A DNA stretch of 64,000 nucleotides from Blattamonas nauphoetae (taxonomy: Eukaryota; Preaxostyla; Oxymonadida): positions 124,001 to 188,000 of the forward strand of contig JARBJD010000086.1 in assembly GCA_033064195.1 (NCBI GenBank). The letters run 5' to 3'. The notes beneath the pieces were generated by a model. The model worked only from the letters and a program-made list of their open reading frames with translations. It searched no databases and had not been told where the DNA came from. A program made the translations under genes and the position numbers. Shown piece by piece: positions 53,758 to 64,000 of the stretch (positions are counted from its first letter, which is position 1; each line of letters opens with the position of its first letter).

Positions 53758-56700
53758 ATGCATCTGTTCCTCCTCTTGGTCGTTTCAACTGTTCGTTCGA
53801 CTCTTCAACCTTTCCCTATGAAGACTCGGCTCGTCCCGAACGCCCTCTCCAACCAATCCGGTGGTCATTTTTCCGTATCAGATTTTTCTGAAACTCCTGC
53901 ATATTTCGTACTTCCCGCAGGGTTCTACCATACATCATCATATGCAGTCACCTCTCAGCAACTTTCTCTTGTCGGTGACAAATCCGAAATCAGTCACTCT
54001 TCTACTCATTGGAATGAAAATCAGCAAAATGATGAAAATACCAAGCACTCAACATTTTTTGGATCAATTTTCATCATCCAGAATAGCACAGCATCTTTCA
54101 CATCTCTGACATTTAGAAGCCCAGTCTTTGGATCGTCCATCTGCTCTCTCTCGGGATCATCTCTGACTGTGGAATCATGCACCCTGGAGTCGAACACCGG
54201 CAATTCTCCTTTTGTGATTTCACCAGTATTTTCGGAATCAGGGACTTCTATCCACATCCTGAACACCACTCACAAAACTCTGTCATCGTTCTCCATCCTT
54301 CCTCTTGTCTCAGTCTCAAGAGCTCCCCTCCACTCGAACCACTTTTCAGATGCTTTTTCGTCGTCTCATTTGACCTCCGACGTCACATTACTGGGTCACA
54401 GACTCCAAATCTCGCATGCCCGTCTCACGTGTGGAACAGGACCCCTCTTCGACTTCACTGCCCCGGACTGCCTCTCAAATATGGATGGACTCAACATCTT
54501 TACTACAGTTTCGTCAGTGTCTTTCTACAATACAACCTCAGGTTCATCAGAAGAACACCAACACGCCTCTTCCTTGTCCGCTCACATCCAGCGAATTTTG
54601 GGATGTCAAGCGCTTCACTGCACCAACCATCTGTCTGGAACGGTGTGCAACGATATGAACATGGGCGGTAACCTCCAAACGATCAACTCAACATTCGCCC
54701 ATTGCTGGACAACCAACACGCAGCAGCACAACTATCTTCATCAACACTCAACCACACACCTCACCCACTTCTCATACAGCCATCTCTTCCAGTTCTGCAC
54801 TTTTCAATCCTGCTCGACCACATCGTCTGGTGGGGCAATCAACTCAAACTTCGTGCAAGCCTTCCTCGACGTCATGTCGTGTTCGTTCGATTCGTGCTCT
54901 TCCGAGTCTTTGGGAGGCGCGATCTGTTTCTGGGCTTCGTCTGATTCTCCCGAATCGTTCACACTCACCTCGTCGTCGTTTGTCCGCTGCAGAACGACTT
55001 CTGAGAAGGCGTGGGGTGGGAGTGTGGCTCTGATCTGGGCACAGCAAGTGTCCTTCTCCGATTCCACCTTCCTCCACTCCCAATCCACCTGGGGCGGCGC
55101 AGCCTTTGTCACACTGCGGACTTCCGATGAATCGTCGTCGGGTCTCCACAACTGCCTCTTCCAGGACTGCACAGCGATTTCGATCGTTTCGGGTGAAGAC
55201 TCGTCGGAAGCGCAAGGTGGGGCACTGTGGCTTCAAGTTGGATCTGACTTCGCTCTCACGTCGCTCCATTTCAGGGCTTGTTCGTGTCGTTTTGGGTTCG
55301 GGCAGGATGTCTATCTTTCTGCGGACTTCGTTCCTGTCCAGTCGCAGATCGTCGCATGTGACTCCACTTCAGACGGGCCGAATCGATTGGGAGTGACCTC
55401 TCGCGACGACCTTGATCATCTCATTCCCACTCCGCCTCACTCAGCCAACATTGTGTCGTTCGCTGTTCGCGAACACGAACACAACACAAACATGGCTGAA
55501 GCAGTCATCAGATTGGACAGTCTAGCCACAGGAACTGTTCTGGCTGTTGTGGTCAATTTCGCTGGAGTCGCTAGCGACATGTCGAATGCCGAACAGAATG
55601 CTCATCGCGTGCTGAAGTTTGTGTTCGATTCATCAGACACTTCGTCGTGCTCTGTCTCTTCAGGTGCCGAGGGAGTCCTTCAGCTTCCTCTCTCGCAGAA
55701 CAGACTGATCGCATCGTCGTCATCCATCGAACCTGCCCTTCTTCTGAGTGTGTCGTGTGTTCCAGATGAAAGAACGGTTGATGCCCGATTGACACTTGAA
55801 GGGAAGAATCTTCCAGCTGGGTTCTTCACAGTGACACTGCACGACAACTTCTCATTTGAGGTCGAAATGAGGAAGGAAGAGACTCACTCTCGTGGACATG
55901 TTCTTCTGAAGGACATCGGAGAGTACAGTCGATGGACGGAGGGAGCGACTTTTGGAGTGATCGAGATGAGAACAACCGACACCAACCATGTTGTGACCAT
56001 CCTGAATCCCTTCCACTTCTCTGTCCCTCCACTTGCTCGTGTCCTTTCTGTCGAAGTGAGTCCGTTCCTGAACGAGGACATGTCCGAAGTGCGCCTCACT
56101 TTCGTCACAGCAAACATGAACGATTCTCACGATCACATTTTTCAGATTGTGGACGAGGAAGACAACGAGATCAGCGTCAAATTGTTGTCGTTCTCGCCCG
56201 AAGACAGTCAGACGGTGACAGTGTCGTTGGAACGCTCTGAAGATGCCCCAACCCCGCTCAATCAGAACGTGGACGCCGCTGCTGTGCTTCAATACGGGCG
56301 GATGTATCGAGTGGTGTCAGTCGCCAAGAACAATCAGAAGATCCCGCACGCTCTGTCAGGTGTGGAGTTCACGACACCACCAGCCCCCGTCCATATCCAA
56401 GCAACCGAGTTGAGAAAAGTCAATCGTACAAAGTCCATCGTGTCTGTGTCTGGTGTTGGGTTTGTGAAGGGCGAGTTGTACAATGTGAGTGTCGTTGGAA
56501 GAAGGAAGTACCAAAATGGAACAGTTTCGACACCACACGAACTGCACATCGCGATGTTGGGAAAGAATCACACCACAGCCACAACAATCGAGAATGTGGA
56601 TCACCACCTGAAATCAGGATACACGTACAAAGTCCTTGAGATCCGGAGTCCCCACTCTGTTGGATTCGTCGACACAGTCTCGTTTGACTTCGATGATTCG

Positions 56701-57696
56701 ACAAACGAGCTCGTCGGCTACCAACCTCCAGCTGTGGTCAAAGTGTCGGCTGTCACTGTCGCGTCGGTTGTGTGCCTGCTGCTCTTTGTTTTCACCTTCA
56801 TTCTGTTCGGACGAACACTCAGCGTTCGAAAAGCTCATCGTCGCTCGATCCGTAGAATTCAGAATTGGAAGGCTGAAAGGAGATCCAAACAGGAAGCGGC
56901 GAACGAGAAGAAGGAGGAGTTCCATCCACCAAAGATCGACACAACTGAGGAACTGATAAGTGGATATGAAGAGGCAGAGAAGAGAGAACAAGTCGGAGGA
57001 GAGGCAGAGAAGAGAGAACAAGTCAGAGAAGAGGCGAAGAGTGAGAAGAGGACGGAGAATCGTCGAGTTGATGCCATCCCGCTGAGTGGGAACGCTGATC
57101 GACTTGTGACAGTCGATGTGGACCACACGCTGTTCCGAGCACTGCACGAAGACAAGCGGATTCTGTGGAAACGAGAAACAGAACTGCAGATTGCGAAAGG
57201 CCTGGCTCACATGGCAAAGTCGGATATGACGAAAGAAGTGTTTGGTGTTCTGAGCTCGCATTTGGTCGTGTTCAACTTTGAGAAAGAGTTGTTCCTTCAA
57301 ATCTCGAGACTTGACGAGTCATGCCAAGAACGGTGTTGGGACACACCAGACGAAGCGCGGATCTCGATGATTGACGGGAAGGAATTCAGCCACGACTCAG
57401 AAGCAGTGGCAGTGTTCCGACTCGGAATCATCATTTGGGAGATCGAGACAGGCGAGATTCCGTTCTCAAGCACGATCTCTGAAGATGCTGAAGACAGCCC
57501 AGACTTCTGGACGTCATTCACTCAGAAGGTGGATATCCTGAAAGTGGAGAACATGGAGATTGGGAGGGTGATTCGCCGCTGCTTCGAGCGTGAGCCAGGT
57601 GCTCGTCCAACGCTGTCTGAAGTGGTGTCTGCCCTCGCTGCAATCGAAGAAGAGACTCAGAGGGAGATGGATGCTGACAGTGCTGATTGGCAATAA
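53758..57696 (+). CDS. Divergent surface protein with beta-helix, membrane span and pseudokinase tail
   Basis: ATG 53758 gives a signal peptide (MHLFLLLVVSTVRST) and 1,312 aa; the frame extends 27 bases upstream to a TTG, which is not needed. The beta-helix region (about 90-540) has GGAINSNF, LGGAICFW, WGGSVALIW, WGGAAFVTL and QGGALWLQV. Fewer beta-sandwich modules follow (to about 985) than in the giant copies. The membrane span is near 1000-1025 (VASVVCLLLFVFTFILF). A charged linker repeats EAEKREQV. The tail has AKGLAHMAK, VFGVLSSHLVVFNFEKE in place of HRD/DFG, and FRLGIIIWEIETGEIPFSS with ARPTLSEVVSAL. It clearly shares ancestry with the neighbours but is diverged at DNA level, and it shows no disruption. 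Confidence 0.85.
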   Translation: MHLFLLLVVSTVRSTLQPFPMKTRLVPNALSNQSGGHFSVSDFSETPAYFVLPAGFYHTSSYAVTSQQLSLVGDKSEISHSSTHWNENQQNDENTKHSTFFGSIFIIQNSTASFTSLTFRSPVFGSSICSLSGSSLTVESCTLESNTGNSPFVISPVFSESGTSIHILNTTHKTLSSFSILPLVSVSRAPLHSNHFSDAFSSSHLTSDVTLLGHRLQISHARLTCGTGPLFDFTAPDCLSNMDGLNIFTTVSSVSFYNTTSGSSEEHQHASSLSAHIQRILGCQALHCTNHLSGTVCNDMNMGGNLQTINSTFAHCWTTNTQQHNYLHQHSTTHLTHFSYSHLFQFCTFQSCSTTSSGGAINSNFVQAFLDVMSCSFDSCSSESLGGAICFWASSDSPESFTLTSSSFVRCRTTSEKAWGGSVALIWAQQVSFSDSTFLHSQSTWGGAAFVTLRTSDESSSGLHNCLFQDCTAISIVSGEDSSEAQGGALWLQVGSDFALTSLHFRACSCRFGFGQDVYLSADFVPVQSQIVACDSTSDGPNRLGVTSRDDLDHLIPTPPHSANIVSFAVREHEHNTNMAEAVIRLDSLATGTVLAVVVNFAGVASDMSNAEQNAHRVLKFVFDSSDTSSCSVSSGAEGVLQLPLSQNRLIASSSSIEPALLLSVSCVPDERTVDARLTLEGKNLPAGFFTVTLHDNFSFEVEMRKEETHSRGHVLLKDIGEYSRWTEGATFGVIEMRTTDTNHVVTILNPFHFSVPPLARVLSVEVSPFLNEDMSEVRLTFVTANMNDSHDHIFQIVDEEDNEISVKLLSFSPEDSQTVTVSLERSEDAPTPLNQNVDAAAVLQYGRMYRVVSVAKNNQKIPHALSGVEFTTPPAPVHIQATELRKVNRTKSIVSVSGVGFVKGELYNVSVVGRRKYQNGTVSTPHELHIAMLGKNHTTATTIENVDHHLKSGYTYKVLEIRSPHSVGFVDTVSFDFDDSTNELVGYQPPAVVKVSAVTVASVVCLLLFVFTFILFGRTLSVRKAHRRSIRRIQNWKAERRSKQEAANEKKEEFHPPKIDTTEELISGYEEAEKREQVGGEAEKREQVREEAKSEKRTENRRVDAIPLSGNADRLVTVDVDHTLFRALHEDKRILWKRETELQIAKGLAHMAKSDMTKEVFGVLSSHLVVFNFEKELFLQISRLDESCQERCWDTPDEARISMIDGKEFSHDSEAVAVFRLGIIIWEIETGEIPFSSTISEDAEDSPDFWTSFTQKVDILKVENMEIGRVIRRCFEREPGARPTLSEVVSALAAIEEETQREMDADSADWQ

Positions 57697-58842
57697 CAAA
57701 GCCAGATCTCTCCATCACGTCTCTTCTGACCCCTTTGTTTTTTTTTTATTCTGACACTCCATAACTCGAGTGTCTTTCCCGTTTCTGACCCTTTTTCCTC
57801 AAGTTTCTGCGTCGACGATCTTCTTTTCTCTCGACACATCCCAACTGCTACATTCTCTTGAAAATCGCTTTTGTCTCTTTTCGTTCTTCTTCTCTTCTGT
57901 TCCTCATACTCCGTTTGTGATCTTCGTTCTCTTTGGCGTTCTTCGTTCTGTCCTTTCGAGATTCTGTGATGGTATAAGCATTTTAATGGCATTTCGTTTC
58001 CATCGTCGCACTCTTTTGCGTGTATTTGTGATGGGGAAACAGGTTTCTTGCCATTTTTCGTGTAATCGTTCCGTTTTGAATTGAATCAGAGAGTTCATAT
58101 TTCTCTTTGTTTCATTTCCTGATGATATCAACATGTTGTGTCATTTCAAGGAGAAATTTATGTGATCTCTCGATTGGTGAGAAAGTCAGTTCGATCTATC
58201 CCCCGATTGATCTTTCTCTCTTCTGAAAACGGACAAACATATGGACCACGCAACTATTATATCAACCCAGTATACAAGAACTCGTTTTTAATTCAAAAAT
58301 TCTATTTTGTATGTGAGACTCGAAAGAAAATGGAGTGAAAAGATGAATGGGCTTCAGACAATGAGTACCGTATTCATCAGCTCAAATTCCGGCTTCTGAA
58401 CTATTGTCGGCACTTTTCTCTCGTGCACGCGACTTTTTGTGACTTACATTTAATTGTTATCTTCACTGAGTCAAAACGTCCACCACAACTCTCCTTTACT
58501 CTATCCCATTTCGATGACTCACGCAACAATCAACTTTCAATGAATATTAATATCCAAAACTACACCAATTCCTTCTTCTCCACTGAATGCATTTTCGTCC
58601 TATTCCACCAAATCACGACTTTTCAATCGCCCGATCAATATATCCTCATCTGGAGACAAATCGTTCATGTTTTCCTCATTTTCTCTTCATATTCACTGTT
58701 CTCTCAAATAAAACCAACTCATTCTCGAAGGATCAAGAACAAAGACTCGGAATCGTGTGGTGAGTGTTTTCTCCGCTATTTCTCTATCTGAAGATAAAAT
58801 GCCTCCCAAAAGTGCTAATGTCGGTTTGATCAACCTTCCTCG
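57697..58842. other. Intergenic DNA, no gene supported
   Basis: T-rich, including a run of nine T near 57739-57747 that may lie in the 3' end of the upstream transcript. The open frames here show no family resemblance. Confidence 0.4.
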
Positions 58843-61800
58843 ATGTTCCTCCTGTGGATAAACCTCTCGACTCTGTCCTCCTGTCGAGATGGTGCTACCC
58901 TCTCTCCTTCCGACTATCACCCCACTTTGCTCCCACTTTCCGAAGCTCTGCGCAACCAACAATTTTCCATCGAGAACGAGGCCAAAAATGAAGTGAATAA
59001 GTTTGAATTGGCTGAAGGATCATTCCACACCGATGGACATCACATTGTGTCCCAGAAAGTGGAGATTGAAGGACGAAACACGATGATTGTTCACTCGAAC
59101 CAATCTCCACAATTCTCGTCCACCAACAATGAACAGGGGAACCCATCCATTTCCATCCAGAAGTCTCACCCATCGATTTTCATTGTGATGAACAGCTCAC
59201 TCACTCTGAAGAATCTGATTCTGTCTGTGTGGAAGGGAGGACTCGTTTGTTTTGTTGATTCGTCGGATGTTGGGCTGGTGGGGTGCAGGATTGGGTCATC
59301 GGTGGAATGCTCTCCTCTGGTTGTGTCTTCACCGACATTATCGAGATCTACAACGATCACGATGATTGGTTGTTGTCACTCGTCTTCTGAATCGTGGGTG
59401 GTGCATCCGTTTGTCGGTGTGGATCGGAACATCCTCCCAAATGATCATTCATTGACGACTGTCAAGCAATCCGACCAATTGAGTGAAGGGTCAATCTCAG
59501 TGATTGGATGCGATCTTTCGTTTTCAACTTGGCTGTTTGGACGAAGCAGACCTCTCCTCGAAATGAACACAAACACCACAAACGAGTTCAGATGTCCAGA
59601 TGGCCAGCCAAACGAAGAAATCTGCACAACGACTCTGGTCTCGTCGTCTTTTGTGAATGTGAGCTCGCTCTCTTTGGGAAGTGGCATTCCAACAAACCGA
59701 CCTCGACTGACCCAGAAAGTGATTGGCTGTTCGATGCTTCGAAGCACAGACCATTTCAGAGGAACAGCTCTACGGGACATGAACATGGGTGGGAATGTGC
59801 TCTGCTCGAACTCTTCTTTCGCTCACTGCTCATCCGCCTCGAACGAGGACATCAATCAGGGAGGCCGCATTGTGTTCTACCAAACGGTGGCCTCGACACA
59901 GACATTCACATCCTGCACCTTCCGCCACATGACCTGCACGTCGACGGAACATGTCGGAGGAGCCGCAATCTCACTTGATCGAACACTGGCCTGTGTCACC
60001 ATCTCACTCTGTGCTTTCCACGACTGCAATGCAACTGATAAGTCTGCGGATGGAGGAGCAGTCTGCTTTTGGGGGACAGGCGAGACAGCCAATCCTGCTT
60101 CAACCATCACAATCTCTCAATCTAGTTTTACGGACTGTTCCACTGCGGATGGAGGAGGAGCTGTTAATGTGTACTTCATCCAATCTCTTTCTCTCGATGA
60201 CTGTTTCTTTTGGGGAAACTCAGCCCATATTGGAGGAGCACTCGCTCATCAAAGCATGCGATCCTCGACAATATCCAATTCGTCTTTCGAAGAAAATCAG
60301 GCCACGTATGGAGGAGGAGCAGTCCATTTCAACAATGCGGTTCCTTTTCTTCTCACTGACCTTCTCTTCCGTATCAATTTTGTGACACGAGTCTCTGGAG
60401 GCTCAGATATCTCATTCTACGCCCTTCAGTCATCGAATGTACCGGAAGCGAACATTACACGATGTGACACGACATCTCCCAAACCAGCAATCTGGTTCTC
60501 CGGAGATGGATCGACAGACTCGACTCGTCTCTATCCAGTCACTCTCGGTTTTGCCATCTTATCGTACTCAGTGTCTCACTCAGAGACGGAATCGACAGTG
60601 ACGATCACAACAGTGAATGCTGTGAGTGGAGTGATGAGTGTGCTTCTGTCTGGCGGGCTTGTTCCTCGTCTCGTGTTCGTGTCATTCGGATCGACAGGCT
60701 CGACAACAGGAACAGGAACGACAACAACGGATGTGCTTCCGTCATCGAACGAATATACGCTCGAAGCAGCAGCATTGGCGGGGTTCAAATTGGACTCATC
60801 AATTGTTGGTGCTGTTGCGTCGCTGATCAATCCAAACACCGCCAGAATTGAACTGACTGGAACCAAGTTGGGATCTGGTTCGTATTCAATGCTTGTGAAG
60901 GATGCGAGTGGGAAACAAACGAACATGTCTCTGACATTGTCGAGTTCGACAGAACTTTCGACATCGGTGTCTCTTTATCCGATCACGTCGGCCGAACTGA
61001 AATATGGAACGAACTACACAGTAACGTCGGTAAAGAGGGACACGACGAGTGTTCTTGTGAGAGATGGTCTGTCATTCACAACACCCGACGAACCAGCGCG
61101 AATTGTTGGGATTTGGGTCGAGTTGGATGTGAGTGGGAACACGACATTGGTGACAGTTCGTGGTCGACAGATCGCAAAAGGATCATACACAGTGAGACTG
61201 AACTCGGAGAGTGGTCCCTGGTTTGATATTTCATTTTTGGATGGAGTGAGGGACGAGAGGAACTCGAGTGTGTCTTCCGTTTCGATTTTTGGAGAATCAC
61301 CAATTCTGTTGTTTGACACGGCATACTCTCTCTTCTCGGTGACGCCAACCTCCTCACCCTCCACACCTCTCCTGATTGACGCGAATCCAAACTCGTTCTT
61401 GATTTCCGAACCATCTCGGATCACTGGCGTGACGATTAGGGATTTCTCAGATGCTCTGAAAACGGAAGCGACGCTGACGATGACTGGCCGAGCACTGAAA
61501 CCGAACACCGACTACGTGATGCATGTGGCTGGACACCCGATATCAGCATCATTGATGGGAGCGAACACTGAACCAGACAAACGAACGATCACAATCCGAA
61601 GTGATTCTTCAGACCCGAGTGGGACTGGCTCGAAGACAATCAAGTTCTATCCTCTCCCTTCGGCCGAGTTGCTGTTTGGATATGAATACATTGTGGATTC
61701 TGTGTCCCTCGATGGGCACACTCTTCTGCAGAATTCTGATCTCTCGTTTTCCACACCCATCGAGCCGGCTCGCCTGTTATCGATAAAAACCTGTTCACTG

Positions 61801-64000
61801 ACGGATTCGAAAGATGGATTGATTGTGATTGTGAAGGGGTTGGCTCTGAAACAGACCTCGACATTGATGATTGTGGAGTCATCAGATGGGGATGAGATTG
61901 AGAGTGATGGCGAGATTGATGTGAAAAGCGAGTCCGAATGCTGGATCACGTTCAAAGTGGACTGGGAAGAGAACACGACTCATCTTGAATTCCTGAAGAC
62001 ATACACGCTGGTTGGTGGGAGAGGAGGATCGAGTGAATTGATCATCACTCCAGAGTTGTCCTTCACAGTTCCTTCTGGTCCAATCGTCCAATCGATTTCT
62101 GCGCCTCTCGATTGCGCGTCGTCTTCGTTCTCAGTTGGGATTGTTGGGACAGGCCTCCCGATTGAGACTGGGTTCAAAGTGGAACTGGATGGTGGTCTCT
62201 CGTTTTTGGTTGACTTCAGTTCATCGACAGAAGGAAATGGAACGATCTCAGCGAGTCTTCCTGGAGAGATGCAGTTCGACGCATGGTATTCAGTTGCATC
62301 AGTGACGAAGGGTGGTCGAAAGATGAAGTGTGAATCTGTGTCATTCAAAACACCAGTTGGGCCAACATTGGTTGATGTGAAAGCATCTCTGAGCACATCA
62401 ACTGTGAACAATGTGATGTTGACGCTGGAATCTGTGCGAATGCCTGTTGGAGCGATGAGTCTGACGATCAAAGAAAGTGAATCAACGCCAATTGTGATGG
62501 AAGTGTCATTCGTTTCTTCAGAAGCTGGATCTGTTGAGGTTGTTGTTTTCGGAGGATCGACGCTGAAGTATGGAACACTGTACACAGTGGTGAGTCTGAG
62601 ATCGTCGTCTCTCCACTCCTCGCTGGATGGGTCGATCACATTCGAAACACCAGCTGCTCCTCCTCGGATCAAAACCGCATCATGTTCTCTTGTTGGAGCA
62701 TTGCAGCGATCTGGAGACATTGTGCTGACTGGAGAAGCATTGCCAGCGGGCGAATCATTCTCGATGTCACTGGATGAGATTGATGAAAATGGAGATGTGA
62801 TTGCTGGGACGACTCCGATCACGCTGTCTGACAGGTTTGATGGAGTGATTGGTGACGCTGGGTTGACAACTCACACACTATCGATCGATCTCTTCCCAGT
62901 TCCCCAATTGATGAAATATTCGAGTCGCTACCGAATCACATCACTGACGATTTCGACAGTTCCGACAGTTCGAACGGCAGTTGAAGAGACAGCAACTTTC
63001 GAGGTTCCAGCTGAGCCAGCGCGAATTGTTGGGATTTGGGTCGAGTTGGACTCGAGTGGGAACATGACTTTGGTGACACTTCGTGGTCGACAGATTGGGA
63101 CAGGATCGTACACAGTAAGACTGAACTCGGAGAGTGGTCCTTCATTTTCGATTTCATTTTGGGATGGAGTGAGTGATGAGAGGAACTCGAGTGTGGCATC
63201 AGTTTCGATCTTTGGGGACTCACCAATTCTGTCGTTTGGAATGATATACACTCTCTTCTCCGTGACCCCAACTTCCCTTCCCTCCACACCTCTCCTGATC
63301 GACGCGAATCCGAACACGTTCATGATTTCTGAACCATCTCGAATCACTGACGTGACGATTGGGGATTTTTCGGATGCTCTGAAAACAGAAGCGACGCTGA
63401 CGAAGACTGGCCGCGAACTTGAACCGAACACCGACTACGTGATGCATGTGACTGGACAGCCGAAATCACCGTCATTGATGGGAGCGAACACTGAGCCAGA
63501 CAAACGAACGATCACAATCCGAAGTGATTCTTCGGACCCGAGTGAGACTGGATCGAAAACCATCAACTTCTATCCTCACTCTTCAGCAGAGTTGCTGTTT
63601 GGATGTGAATACATTGTGGATTGTGTGACTCTCGATGGATCATCTCTACTCCAAAATTCTGGTCTCTCATTTTCCACTCCCGAAGAGCCATCTCGTCTTG
63701 TCTCAATATCTCCTGTTCTCGCCGCTTCTCTCGAGACAGTCACTCTCACTTTTGGTGGTCGATGTTTTGATGTTGGTGACTTCACTGTGAACTTACAAGT
63801 CACTTCACCAACACCAGGCACACCTTTCGAAGTCGCATGCTCGACAGTATCTGAAACAGAACTTACATTGACACTTCCGATTTCGACATCTGATCTGTCG
63901 AGTGTGGAGTTTGGTGATGTGTTGTCTGTTCTTTCTCTGAAAAACGATTCTTCTTCAGCGATTCTGGAGATGTCGACATTCTCGATTCCTCATCCGCCTC
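58843..64000 (+). CDS. Giant surface protein, open to the end of the window (partial)
   Basis: From ATG 58843 (MFLLWINLSTLSSCRDG, signal peptide) every checkpoint I tested (60601, 61081, 62101, 62341, 63001, 63421, 63961) is in the same register. No stop was met in the stretches I read, so at least 1,719 codons lie in the window. The conserved block FHTDGHHIVSQKVEIEG, the beta-helix region (GGAAISLD, DGGAVCFWG, GGGAVNVYF, IGGALAHQ) and many beta-sandwich modules follow in the same order as in the gene at 45822-53555. The membrane span and pseudokinase tail should lie beyond 64000. It runs in the same direction as the divergent relative upstream and opposite to the tandem minus-strand copies. 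Confidence 0.85.
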   Translation, partial: MFLLWINLSTLSSCRDGATLSPSDYHPTLLPLSEALRNQQFSIENEAKNEVNKFELAEGSFHTDGHHIVSQKVEIEGRNTMIVHSNQSPQFSSTNNEQGNPSISIQKSHPSIFIVMNSSLTLKNLILSVWKGGLVCFVDSSDVGLVGCRIGSSVECSPLVVSSPTLSRSTTITMIGCCHSSSESWVVHPFVGVDRNILPNDHSLTTVKQSDQLSEGSISVIGCDLSFSTWLFGRSRPLLEMNTNTTNEFRCPDGQPNEEICTTTLVSSSFVNVSSLSLGSGIPTNRPRLTQKVIGCSMLRSTDHFRGTALRDMNMGGNVLCSNSSFAHCSSASNEDINQGGRIVFYQTVASTQTFTSCTFRHMTCTSTEHVGGAAISLDRTLACVTISLCAFHDCNATDKSADGGAVCFWGTGETANPASTITISQSSFTDCSTADGGGAVNVYFIQSLSLDDCFFWGNSAHIGGALAHQSMRSSTISNSSFEENQATYGGGAVHFNNAVPFLLTDLLFRINFVTRVSGGSDISFYALQSSNVPEANITRCDTTSPKPAIWFSGDGSTDSTRLYPVTLGFAILSYSVSHSETESTVTITTVNAVSGVMSVLLSGGLVPRLVFVSFGSTGSTTGTGTTTTDVLPSSNEYTLEAAALAGFKLDSSIVGAVASLINPNTARIELTGTKLGSGSYSMLVKDASGKQTNMSLTLSSSTELSTSVSLYPITSAELKYGTNYTVTSVKRDTTSVLVRDGLSFTTPDEPARIVGIWVELDVSGNTTLVTVRGRQIAKGSYTVRLNSESGPWFDISFLDGVRDERNSSVSSVSIFGESPILLFDTAYSLFSVTPTSSPSTPLLIDANPNSFLISEPSRITGVTIRDFSDALKTEATLTMTGRALKPNTDYVMHVAGHPISASLMGANTEPDKRTITIRSDSSDPSGTGSKTIKFYPLPSAELLFGYEYIVDSVSLDGHTLLQNSDLSFSTPIEPARLLSIKTCSLTDSKDGLIVIVKGLALKQTSTLMIVESSDGDEIESDGEIDVKSESECWITFKVDWEENTTHLEFLKTYTLVGGRGGSSELIITPELSFTVPSGPIVQSISAPLDCASSSFSVGIVGTGLPIETGFKVELDGGLSFLVDFSSSTEGNGTISASLPGEMQFDAWYSVASVTKGGRKMKCESVSFKTPVGPTLVDVKASLSTSTVNNVMLTLESVRMPVGAMSLTIKESESTPIVMEVSFVSSEAGSVEVVVFGGSTLKYGTLYTVVSLRSSSLHSSLDGSITFETPAAPPRIKTASCSLVGALQRSGDIVLTGEALPAGESFSMSLDEIDENGDVIAGTTPITLSDRFDGVIGDAGLTTHTLSIDLFPVPQLMKYSSRYRITSLTISTVPTVRTAVEETATFEVPAEPARIVGIWVELDSSGNMTLVTLRGRQIGTGSYTVRLNSESGPSFSISFWDGVSDERNSSVASVSIFGDSPILSFGMIYTLFSVTPTSLPSTPLLIDANPNTFMISEPSRITDVTIGDFSDALKTEATLTKTGRELEPNTDYVMHVTGQPKSPSLMGANTEPDKRTITIRSDSSDPSETGSKTINFYPHSSAELLFGCEYIVDCVTLDGSSLLQNSGLSFSTPEEPSRLVSISPVLAASLETVTLTFGGRCFDVGDFTVNLQVTSPTPGTPFEVACSTVSETELTLTLPISTSDLSSVEFGDVLSVLSLKNDSSSAILEMSTFSIPHPP

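Overview
The window looks like eukaryotic microbial DNA, most probably a metamonad of the oxymonad/Preaxostyla type (Blattamonas-like). This is inferred from the kinds of gene present; no database search was run. The reasons are very short GT-AG introns (30 to 54 nt where they can be placed), long intronless genes for surface proteins with beta-helix and beta-sandwich ectodomains and a degenerate kinase tail, and DNA transposons of the MULE, hAT and pogo types. The code appears standard; most genes end in TGA.

Layout: 1-252 is the 3' end of a protein with a SPRY-like C-terminus. 514-1446 (-) is a small single-span membrane protein. 1665-3641 (+) is a MULE-type transposase, followed by a gene remnant and unassigned DNA to 6.6 kb. 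6806-19753 (-) is one giant surface-protein gene cut by two insertions, a 448-bp MITE (18212-18659) and a 4.86-kb inverted-repeat composite (10725-15585). Removing both insertions and one copy of each 5-bp target duplication leaves exactly 2543 codons. A second composite of the same design lies at 19952-24438. 24935-25762 (-) is an unassigned hypothetical gene, and 25872-30220 (-) is an ABCC/MRP-type ABC transporter with five small introns and one frameshift.

30530-39083 is a pogo-like transposon with identical 199-bp terminal repeats and TA target sites. A 6.4-kb hAT element (30941-37324, target duplication TTGATCTC) sits inside its transposase gene. The hAT encodes a transposase fused to an OTU-type cysteine protease and carries an 18-bp minisatellite and a 139-bp satellite. 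Both transposase genes appear to carry a 37-nt intron.

39464-64000 is a surface-protein cluster: an intact 1875-aa gene (-), a 2578-codon copy with two in-frame TAA codons (-), a divergent 1312-aa relative (+), and a gene open from 58843 to the end of the window (+). The proteins share a signal peptide, a beta-helix region, repeated beta-sandwich modules, one membrane span and a pseudokinase tail. Near-identical modules are scattered among paralogues, which suggests recombination or gene conversion.

The strongest candidate for something undescribed is the pair of two-chambered composites. Each holds, about 350 bp inside its left end, a junction made of inverted copies of both element tips around a 5-nt spacer that is the reverse complement of the right flank. 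Their large chambers hold decayed sequence, in one case recognisable host gene sequence.
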